Shown: positions 8,325 through 14,515 of the stretch, piece after piece
Position numbering within the stretch: the first letter of the stretch is position 1
How the letters are laid out: each line of letters begins with the position of its first letter
Origin: Discostella pseudostelligera
Taxonomy: Eukaryota; Bacillariophyta; Thalassiosirophyceae; Thalassiosirales; Thalassiosiraceae
Assembly: GCA_036940085.1 (NCBI GenBank)
Contig: JALLBK010000831.1
Coordinates: 1 to 14,515 of the forward strand
DNA: 14,515 nt
Direction: 5' to 3'
Notes under the pieces: model-generated
The model's input: the letters and a program-made list of their open reading frames with translations, nothing else
What the model was told of the DNA's origin: nothing
Database searches by the model: none
Made by a program: the position numbers and the translations under genes

Positions 8325-9225
8325 TCAAAGATGATCGTCGTCGTGTCCAGCATGAGTGTCTTGGAGTGGGTTGTCTTCGAGCCATTTCTTATAATCTGCA
8401 GTTCGTCTCACTGTTATCACAATACGGGCTCGGCGCAATGTTCCACCGGAGGCCTTCATCAGCTGACTTAATGTAACAGGACTTGACAAATCTTGATGAG
8501 AAGCCACAGGTTCTCCTACAACTGGTAAAGATGAATCTATTGCTTGAGGCAGTTTTGTCGGGGTTCCAGTTGTCGCCGAAGTTGGGCCCGTAGCTGCTCC
8601 CGATCCTGAAACCTCCTCGCTAATACTACTACTGCCTGGCCCAAATTCTCTTCGCTTCTTTGGATCTACTGCAACATATGATGTTTGTATCCTGCGAGTA
8701 CAATATTGTTTGCAAGAATTCATGTAAATTGAGTGCAACCTTGTTAAGACATGGTCCACGGCTGATGCATTGATGCACTTACCGTACTATCGTGCCGATT
8801 TTGGAACGCTCCAATAAATGTGCAGCATCGACCGCTGATACGATTGCACCTTCCAGAGCAGATAGGTCACACTCTTCATCAGTGATCAAGAACTTTCGTG
8901 CTAAATTGAAGAATGCTGATGGGCTTTTAGACACACTGACAGCAATCACTTGCCTTATCTGTTCAGTTGCGCCTTCATCATTTCCTCGCTCAGATGAAAG
9001 CTCGGATTCGGTTACTGTCGTGTCGGCCTCTAATGTTGATAAAGTGTTCTTCGATTGCGGGCTTTCAACTTTATCAGCCAATGACAAGGAAGAGACACTA
9101 ATAGAGGTAGCCTCAACGCCTTGCGCGGTTGATTCTGTTGTGCTCGAAAGCACTTGTGCTGGTGCTGATGCTGATGGCGGGTCTCCGACGTCCGATTTAT
9201 CGACCCTCCTCTCTCCTTCTGCCAT
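8325..9225 (-). CDS. Alba-domain DNA/RNA-binding protein with an extended loop
   Basis: Two exons on the minus strand: 9225-8783 and 8691-8325, joined across a phase-2 intron (CG|G makes Arg148), giving 269 aa. Residues 1-88 are Ser/Thr-rich and disordered. The Alba fold begins near 91. A strand leads to KSPSAFFNLARKFL (100-113), where K100 fits the conserved Alba lysine. LSALEGAIVSAVDAAHLLER (121-140) is the family signature, close to plant Alba LSALGMAI. IVRIQTSYVAV (146-156) is the next strand. After a Ser/Thr/Gly-rich insertion (about 157-233), RRARIVITVRRT (234-245) gives the last strand. Alba proteins bind RNA and DNA, often in translational control. The frame continues upstream to a TTG at 9249, but ATG 9225 is the first Met. 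An AATAG lies just before it, so a 5' UTR intron is possible. Confidence 0.85.
8692..8782 (-). other. Intron of the Alba-domain gene
   Basis: A 91-bp minus-strand intron with donor ACG|GTAAGT and acceptor CGCAG|GATAC, phase 2. Splicing restores GTIVRIQTSYV, a continuous Alba strand; without it a TAA lies at the donor. Confidence 0.9.
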
Positions 9226-9939
9226 CCTATTTCCAAGATTAGTGCCCAAGATAAGGTAGAATTATATCTCCTCTAGTACAAATAGGTGATGCTTGATGCA
9301 GTAATCATTGGACTGGAAAATACCACTTGCGACATCGACGTACACAAGCAAAATTGAGAACCGATGACCTTTTCAGCACTGTAAGACCAGGGTGAGTGCT
9401 GCAGCAGAGAGATCCTTCGACAAAGTCAAGAAGAAAGATGATGGATGCTGCAAACCCTGAAGTAGTCGTTGGTTGCCATTGATGTTACGAGCACCAAGGA
9501 CACCACTAACTACTTTTCCACCTTCATTTCCGGAGCATGGACGAGGACGATCGCGATGGAGCGGAGTTGAATGATGGGAAGCGGTGTAGTTTGAAGCTCT
9601 TGGATACGCCTCAACTTGAAGTAATCCATGAAGGAATCAGTAGTGTATTTCGCGCCCTCCCTGAAAAGACTGTGCAAGTCCCATGCATCGCGATCAGCGA
9701 TCACCAATCACGGACCTCAATATCGCCATTTTGGTCTGCCCGCCCGCCCTCTTCCAAACTTCTCAAAACGAAGAATGGCGGGTAGATGGAGAAGTAGATA
9801 GGAATGCATCCTATCCTGAATCCTCAAGCTAGAGAGAATTGTGGGGAGTTAGTTGTTCATGGTCTCTTCTCTAGAGAGAGAGTGATAAGTGGAAGTACAC
9901 CTCGCAGTATCGTGAAATTTATCCTTTTACGTCAAGTCT
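9226..9939. other. Intergenic region between the Alba and vinyl-reductase genes
   Basis: 714 bp holding the Alba promoter side and the 3' UTR of the vinyl-reductase gene. The only reading frame of interest is the small plus-strand one at 9537. A CTCTAGAG palindrome flanked by GAGA runs lies near 9870. No RNA gene or repeat family is seen. Confidence 0.4.
9537..9785 (+). CDS. Possible small protein of 82 aa (doubtful)
   Basis: An ATG-started frame beginning MDEDDRDGAELNDGKR. The N-terminus is acidic and the middle, KLLDTPQLEVIHEGISSVF, could form a helix. It is divergent from the Alba gene, 311 bp away. I recognise no family and see no cysteine, signal or membrane motif. A frame of this length can occur by chance in 700 bp of spacer, so it is listed only because its start and composition look protein-like. 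It could also be the first exon of a spliced gene, but no continuation was found before the vinyl-reductase gene. Confidence 0.2.
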   Translation: MDEDDRDGAELNDGKRCSLKLLDTPQLEVIHEGISSVFRALPEKTVQVPCIAISDHQSRTSISPFWSARPPSSKLLKTKNGG

Positions 9940-11157
9940 CTACACAGCAACCTTCTCCTTCGTTTCAGCAACCTTATCCGATGGAGACTTAGCAAACATG
10001 GATGTGTAAGGATCATATTCCTGTCCTTCTACTGCAATCTTGTTGTAATGTTCCTGCAATGTCATGGTACCAAACTTTTCTTCTGGATCCGTCGTCAACA
10101 TATCCTCAACAGCATAATATTTTCCTATGCGACCCAGCTCTGCGGCATTCTCGAACTTTTCTGATTTGAACGTATCAGCAACCCATTGAAGCGAGTCAAT
10201 AATAACATCAAACAACCAAAGAGGAGCGTAGAAAAAGTTCGGTTCCTTTCCAACGGCCTGGTACAACATTTCGCCCTGCTTCTTCATCGTCAATGGCTCA
10301 TCGGGCCCACCCAAGTTGATGATTTTGTTCAGCCGTGACTTATTTTTGATGCTATCAATCAAATATGTGGCCAAATCTGCCTCGCTGATTGGATTACACC
10401 TAGTGACTTCTCCGTCGCCGAACATAACAAATGGTGCACCCTGTTGAATAACTTCTAGTTGTCCAGAAACAGATTTGAAGAATGCCGTAGGTCGAACAAT
10501 GGTGTACGACATGTCCTTTTGTTCAGTAAGGGCGGCTTCGAACTTCAGCTTCGCCTGTTGGAATTGGAGCCAGGGATTTTTCACGCAGAATGCTGATAGG
10601 AGAACAAAGTGGCGCGCGTTCACGGCACGTCCCGATTCGAGGCAATTGAGAGTGGCCTGATAATCGATCGCATATGCATCCTTTTTTATCCCCGAACGCG
10701 AGGCCAGGCATGATACAATGGCCTCAATGTTGCCATTTGTTTGGGAGGAAATTTCCTTGAGAGTTTCTGTTAATTTTTCGGCATCGGATACATCGCACTC
10801 GACCACGTCGGCGCCCTCAAAGAAGGTCCCATACAGGAGTTTGCCCTCGTCGCTAATCACCTTCTTCTTGTCCCGAACTAGGGCCACAGTTTTGTACCCC
10901 TGTCGTACCGACTCGCGAACGGTTGATTTTCCAATGTATCCCGTGGCACCAGCAATCACCGCTACCTTTCCGCTGTTGCCCCCATCAGAAGACGCGAAAA
11001 ATGGAGTATTGGATTCAAATGGATTCTTGAAGTTGAAGCCCTCGAATGCTTGCAGGCGGGTTGTGGATGGTGATGATACTCCGACACTGCTCGGTGGAGA
11101 GAACGAGGTTACGGCTGGCAGTAGAGCCACGACAATGGCGACGAAGGCTTTATTCAT
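9940..11157 (-). CDS. DVR: Divinyl chlorophyllide a 8-vinyl-reductase, plastid-targeted
   Basis: 405 aa from ATG 11157; the frame extends upstream only through a TTG. The enzyme reduces the 8-vinyl group of divinyl (proto)chlorophyllide to ethyl with NADPH, in chlorophyll synthesis in the plastid. Residues 2-18 are a hydrophobic signal peptide, and F19 follows VTS, giving the VTS|FSPP form of the diatom bipartite plastid signal; a Ser/Thr-rich transit part follows. The atypical extended SDR fold starts at [12 protein letters not shown] (65-76), the NADPH-binding loop. Other family regions are [19 protein letters not shown] (181-199), [15 protein letters not shown] (218-232) and [20 protein letters not shown] (348-367). 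Length fits N-DVR (BciA-type) proteins. It shares a divergent promoter carrying CRE-type sites with the next gene, which fits light control but does not prove it. Confidence 0.92.
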   Translation of the reverse strand: MNKAFVAIVVALLPAVTSFSPPSSVGVSSPSTTRLQAFEGFNFKNPFESNTPFFASSDGGNSGKVAVIAGATGYIGKSTVRESVRQGYKTVALVRDKKKVISDEGKLLYGTFFEGADVVECDVSDAEKLTETLKEISSQTNGNIEAIVSCLASRSGIKKDAYAIDYQATLNCLESGRAVNARHFVLLSAFCVKNPWLQFQQAKLKFEAALTEQKDMSYTIVRPTAFFKSVSGQLEVIQQGAPFVMFGDGEVTRCNPISEADLATYLIDSIKNKSRLNKIINLGGPDEPLTMKKQGEMLYQAVGKEPNFFYAPLWLFDVIIDSLQWVADTFKSEKFENAAELGRIGKYYAVEDMLTTDPEEKFGTMTLQEHYNKIAVEGQEYDPYTSMFAKSPSDKVAETKEKVAV

Positions 11158-11366
11158 GATTGTAAAGGTGGTGAATTGAATGATCCAGCTCGCTGCCTTT
11201 GCTACCAAGAACCGATTGCTATGATCTGCCGACAATGCAATGGTGTGGTGGTGTTGCTGTGTTGCTTCGCTTGGAGTTTGATGAATGATCGGCGGTGGTG
11301 GAAGTGGAAAGATTCTACAGGCGATCTAGCATGAGGAATTAGTATTAATTTTTGTCTCCAGATATG

Positions 11367-11374
11367 TGACGTCA
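11367..11374. promoter_or_regulatory. CRE-type bZIP site TGACGTCA, copy 1
   Basis: A perfect palindromic CRE, 210 bp upstream of the vinyl-reductase ATG. It sits in the 12-mer ATGTGACGTCAG (11364-11375) that recurs 169 bp away. In diatoms and other stramenopiles TGACGT sites are bound by bZIP factors, including aureochrome light receptors, and act in CO2/cAMP response. Function here is inferred. Confidence 0.55.
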
Positions 11375-11378
11375 GGCT

Positions 11379-11407
11379 CTCTCCCGCGAAAACTCTCCCG
11401 CCAAAAC
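11379..11407. promoter_or_regulatory. Tandem E2F-like sites
   Basis: Two 15-mers at a 14-bp period with one mismatch: CTCTCCCGCGAAAAC (11379-11393) and CTCTCCCGCCAAAAC (11393-11407). On the minus strand they read TTTCGCGG and TTTGGCGG, both fitting the E2F consensus TTTSGCGS. A partial third copy, CTCTCCCGCC, is at 11578-11587. Confidence 0.5.
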
Positions 11408-11413
11408 ACATCA

Positions 11414-11434
11414 TAACCATTAACCATTAACCAT
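11414..11434. repeat. Three tandem TAACCAT units
   Basis: Three exact copies of the 7-mer TAACCAT in a row, directly after the E2F-like pair. Too short to call a microsatellite with meaning; it may be a factor-binding cluster or chance slippage. Confidence 0.6.
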
Positions 11435-11535
11435 CGCCATCATCGTCGCCACAGCCACAGGTCGCCACACCATCAGGAGGGACAGACGAACATACATATG
11501 TTCTCTTGTGTTCCATGGACTTCTTGTGTGTGATG

Positions 11536-11543
11536 TGACGTCA
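11536..11543. promoter_or_regulatory. CRE-type bZIP site TGACGTCA, copy 2
   Basis: A second perfect palindromic CRE, inside the same 12-mer as copy 1 (here 11533-11544). It lies 379 bp from the vinyl-reductase ATG and about 233 bp from the ATG at 11777, so either gene could use it. Confidence 0.55.
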
Positions 11544-11776
11544 GTGTCGTACGTATGCACTTCCACTCCTACGTACCCTCTCCCGCCCATTTGTCACCTC
11601 AGGTTCGCGAACCAAAAAAAAGGATCTCGACCATGACCATCCAATTCAAATCAGAGCTTAGAAAATTACACCTATTCCCAATTGCACTCGGCGCTCGGCG
11701 GCAACCAAACAACTAACAACTCGTCCATATTAGTATTACCCTATTCAGCCCGCTGGCCGAACAAACCTGCGAGACT

Positions 11777-12865
11777 ATGAAGATATTTGGCAAGAGGAAG
11801 AGCAGTGCGGTTGCGACACCGGGAACTGATGCTACCGCTGCCGCCAGTACCGGTGGCAGTGGCGAGAATAGCGCCATCACACTCTCCGCCAACTCACAAA
11901 ACGAAGATGTGCCATCCTACTTTGCTCATGCAAGCACAAGTGGTGGCGGCTCATCATCAAAGAAGAAGAAACAGCGTACTGATGACACTACCTCTAGTCA
12001 ACAGCCCAATGGAGATGATATCCAAGCATTACTGGCGATGGATCCGTCAAAATTAAATTCCAAGCAGCGGCGATTGGTAAGGCGGCATCAGCAACGAGAG
12101 GACATTGAAGAAACGAACGTGGTTGAAAGTGCGGAGACAGCGACAGACGAAGCAAAATGCTTTGCTCCTGCATCTTCTACTAGTAAAGATCAAAGTGCTT
12201 CACAGGAGAAAGGGGGAAATGATAGCGTCAAAACAGGGGATGCATCAGCTGGAACTGCCGTTCACAGTAATCAACAGGAAGTATCGTCTTCTGCCGGCAC
12301 CACTACCACTGAGATACTTGAAAAATTAGAAGGATTAAATTCAAAAGACCGAAGAAAATTTCTTCGCCAGCTCCGCTCATCCATGGGAGGAAACATTGAT
12401 GAAAGTGTAGTTGCAGCTGCGGAGGAACAAGCTCGGAAGGTAGCGGAGAGAAATGAACAAGAAGCCGTGCATACCAATATCACTTCTGACAAGGCTAGTA
12501 AACCATCCAAGGCCAAGGTTAGTGACGCAAAGTCGACGCGTATTAGTGACCAGGCAGCCAATGTAGATGAGACCAAACCAAAATCGAAGCGTCGAAAGAA
12601 AAATCCAACCAACCTTGACAATTTGGACCCCGAGGAGCGTAAACGACGTGAGGCACAGCGCATCATGCAGAAGGAGGCAGCAGAACGTAGGGCATCTGGA
12701 TTAGTTGATCCCAATCGTCATCCGCTCAATTCAGAACGACGACGGGCCAATCGGAGAAAGCCGGGGAAGGCAGCGAAGATTGTGCAAGCAAAGAAGGAAC
12801 AGTTGGCGGAACGGGGAAAGTTCAATGCGGTCGGATATCAGATGAGGAAAAAGGGCGGAACATGA
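11777..12865 (+). CDS. Hypothetical basic protein with a repeated helical motif, 362 aa
   Basis: I do not recognise the family. An ATG start and no intron seen. The protein is hydrophilic, with Ser/Thr/Gly-rich disorder (about 9-75), a basic KKKKQR patch (62-67) and a likely nuclear signal KSKRRKK (269-275). A short charged motif recurs: LNSKQRRLVRRHQ (93-105), LNSKDRRKFLRQL (187-199) and the looser LDPEERKRREAQRI (283-296). The C-terminus (about 281-362) is strongly basic and could be helical, ending in GYQMRKKGGT. This composition suits a nuclear or nucleolar RNA- or DNA-associated protein, but that is inference. It is divergent from the vinyl-reductase gene and shares its E2F- and CRE-bearing promoter. 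Confidence 0.75.
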   Translation: MKIFGKRKSSAVATPGTDATAAASTGGSGENSAITLSANSQNEDVPSYFAHASTSGGGSSSKKKKQRTDDTTSSQQPNGDDIQALLAMDPSKLNSKQRRLVRRHQQREDIEETNVVESAETATDEAKCFAPASSTSKDQSASQEKGGNDSVKTGDASAGTAVHSNQQEVSSSAGTTTTEILEKLEGLNSKDRRKFLRQLRSSMGGNIDESVVAAAEEQARKVAERNEQEAVHTNITSDKASKPSKAKVSDAKSTRISDQAANVDETKPKSKRRKKNPTNLDNLDPEERKRREAQRIMQKEAAERRASGLVDPNRHPLNSERRRANRRKPGKAAKIVQAKKEQLAERGKFNAVGYQMRKKGGT

Positions 12866-13120
12866 GACGTAAATTCAGATGGTTGTTTGTCCCCTATGTT
12901 TTGCACGGTGCAGTTATATACATGTAAATCACAGAGTGTTCCGGCGGTGATTTGTAGAATGAAGTGTACTAAAACTGTCTCATATCATAAACCAAAATCT
13001 ATTTGTCGCATAAGAATGAACAGGTTATATTAAGCTTTACCTCTCCAAATCTGCTAATCGGAGACTGTACAGACTAGCACACGACATATTTCACATTCAC
13101 GCAACAGATGAACACCTTCG
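12866..13120. other. Convergent 3' intergenic region
   Basis: 255 bp between two facing stop codons, AT-rich in its middle, expected to hold both 3' UTRs. No gene, repeat or strong signal is seen. Confidence 0.45.
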
Positions 13121-14515
13121 TTACGCAGAGTTGCCAGATGCAGACCGATGATCTTCGAGGGTAAATTCATGCCCCTCGTCTACCTGCTGTTGCTTTGGCA
13201 TGTCACTCTCTCCTTCTTCATCATCTCCACCACCAAAATCTGGAGCTCGCTGTATAATGACAGCCAGAGGAAACTCTTCATCTTGTATTGTGACCATACG
13301 ACTTTCTATTGGGATCGCAGCTTCAATCGATAGAGGAGGTCTATCGCGACTGATTTTGCTCTTTGCTGACGATGTACTGGCATTATCCTCTCGGCGCATT
13401 TGGTTGCATTTTGGAGGATTGGCATTAGTTTTTTGTTTGGCAGTGTCCACGGATGTATCACTGTGAATGGGCCTTGAACTCTTAGAAACAATAGAATTAT
13501 GATCTGCCCATGCAGCATTTCTCGAATCCTCTTCAGAAAAGCTCATACTTGCAATGGCACTGGTGACTGCATCAATATTCGGCGTTACACGCGAAACATC
13601 TGTATCAATATCATCGTCGACGCCACAATTCGTAGGGACATGGCAATTCATGAAGCGAGACAAAAAGTATCCAGGGGATAATTCGCTTTGTTTTGAAGTC
13701 GTTCCCTTTTCCATATTACTTTCTTCGGTGCTAATTGCAGACGACAATGAATCGCCACCAACTGTATGGAAACTTGAAAATGCATCGGTGTAGGTTGTCG
13801 AATCGTCCCACGTTGAGTCACTGTCTAATGTAAAGAATGATTGACTGAGGGAGCTAGCGTCACTATCTGAATCCAACATTGCCTCCTCATCGTCATCTTC
13901 GTCCATGAGAGAAGGACCAACTGAATCAGACATATTGAGCCCCCGAGATCCGACGGATGCAGCAGAAGATGTCGGGCCGTCCTTCGATCGATGCCGTTCG
14001 TCCGATGACGCTCCTTTGCTCGCCCCAACTCCCAAGGTAGAAGACTGTCTCTTTTTCTTCAACTGGTTTCTTTCTCCAGTAGCTACGGTGGCACTTCCTT
14101 CACCAACTACTACTTTTGATGCGGCCTGAATGGATTTCTTAGCCTTTTTCTTTTGACGGAACAACTTTTCAAGCTCAGAGCCGCGCTGGAATACCTCCAG
14201 ACCGATGCGCACAATTGCATCCCGATCGACACTGTATTGATCGAGAAATAACGCACGTTCTTTAGCATTGGGAGGTCGATCCAATTGAAATATAGACCGT
14301 GGTGCTCCAGAGTAGACGGATGATGCATTTGAGCCTGAAGTCGCCTCTCCCGCTCCTGAAGACTGCGGTTGCTTCCTCGCAAATATGCGCTTCACAATGC
14401 TCCTTTTCTTTGTCTTTTCTGACGTATCGGCTTTTGTCCCAACTTCCTCTGTATTACTTTTCGATTCTAATGGTTCGGAGGTCAACTCAATTAAAGGAAA
14501 TGCTCCTTTTTCAAG
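13121..14515 (-). CDS. Hypothetical disordered protein, 5' end beyond the window
   Basis: A frame of 464 codons, open to the right edge, so the N-terminus is missing. The visible part begins LEKGAFPLIELTSEP. A TTG at 14485 is not a credible start. I do not recognise it. Features, numbered from the window edge: a basic KTKKRSIVKRIFARK patch (about 34-48); a segment that may be folded or helical, PPNAKERALFLDQYSVD and IVRIGLEVFQRG, followed by a Lys-rich run (about 80-127); a long Ser/Asp/Glu-rich stretch (about 204-239); and near the end TIQDEEFPLAVIIQRAPDF, the most hydrophobic and conserved-looking part. There is no signal peptide or membrane helix in the visible part. It could be a regulatory or scaffold protein with phosphorylation-rich disorder, which is inference only. 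Confidence 0.7.
   Translation of the reverse strand, partial: LEKGAFPLIELTSEPLESKSNTEEVGTKADTSEKTKKRSIVKRIFARKQPQSSGAGEATSGSNASSVYSGAPRSIFQLDRPPNAKERALFLDQYSVDRDAIVRIGLEVFQRGSELEKLFRQKKKAKKSIQAASKVVVGEGSATVATGERNQLKKKRQSSTLGVGASKGASSDERHRSKDGPTSSAASVGSRGLNMSDSVGPSLMDEDDDEEAMLDSDSDASSLSQSFFTLDSDSTWDDSTTYTDAFSSFHTVGGDSLSSAISTEESNMEKGTTSKQSELSPGYFLSRFMNCHVPTNCGVDDDIDTDVSRVTPNIDAVTSAIASMSFSEEDSRNAAWADHNSIVSKSSRPIHSDTSVDTAKQKTNANPPKCNQMRREDNASTSSAKSKISRDRPPLSIEAAIPIESRMVTIQDEEFPLAVIIQRAPDFGGGDDEEGESDMPKQQQVDEGHEFTLEDHRSASGNSA

Larger units (their letters stand above)
11158..11776. promoter_or_regulatory. Divergent promoter of the vinyl-reductase and 362-aa genes
   Basis: 619 bp between two divergent ATGs. 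It contains two CRE-type TGACGTCA sites, a tandem E2F-like pair with a third half-copy at 11578-11587, three exact TAACCAT units (11414-11434) and a GGTTCGCGAACC palindrome. No TATA box was found at a convincing place. The two 5' UTRs must also lie here. Confidence 0.65.

Noticed and set aside
9226..9249. An upstream TTG start for the Alba protein
   Set aside because: Nuclear genes rarely use TTG, and ATG 9225 is the first Met in frame.
11158..11235. A 26-residue N-terminal extension of the vinyl-reductase
   Set aside because: It would start at TTG and would bury the signal peptide; ATG 11157 gives a clean plastid-targeting N-terminus.
11590..11625. A tRNA B box suggested by GGTTCGCGAACC
   Set aside because: No A box, acceptor stem or T-run lies at the right distance on either strand.

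Overview
This window looks like compact nuclear DNA from a diatom or close photosynthetic stramenopile. The reasons are: a chlorophyll-biosynthesis protein whose N-terminus is a signal peptide followed by a Phe at the presumed cleavage site (the ASAFAP-type plastid entry signal of diatoms and relatives); short GT-AG introns (91, 116 and 138 bp); closely packed genes on both strands; and Ser/Gly/Asp-rich hypothetical proteins of the kind common in these genomes. Nothing bacterial, viral or transposon-derived was seen. The species cannot be fixed from the sequence alone.

Layout from left to right: a SETD9-like SET-domain protein (+, 54-1784); a single-pass membrane protein with two cysteine-patterned outer repeats (-, 1966-3672); a 642-bp divergent promoter region with a tandem GGCGGGAA array; a three-exon NOT4/CNOT4-type RING-RRM-CCCH ubiquitin ligase of the CCR4-NOT complex (+, 4315-7289); a 167-aa orphan protein (-, 7403-7906); a two-exon Alba-domain nucleic-acid-binding protein (-, 8325-9225); a plastid-targeted divinyl chlorophyllide 8-vinyl-reductase (-, 9940-11157); a 619-bp divergent promoter with two identical CRE-type sites and E2F-like sites; a basic, probably nuclear protein with a repeated helical motif (+, 11777-12865); and an unfinished disordered protein that runs off the right edge (-, 13121-14515).

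The genes do not form one pathway. Three act on chromatin, RNA or protein turnover (SETD9-like, NOT4, Alba), one makes chlorophyll, and the rest are unassigned. The most interesting signals are regulatory. E2F-like GGCGGGA motifs occur in both divergent promoters, five perfect copies in one and three in the other. The promoter shared by the vinyl-reductase and its neighbour also carries a duplicated 12-mer around TGACGTCA, a site type linked to light and CO2/cAMP-responsive bZIP factors in diatoms. No complete novel multi-gene system could be supported.
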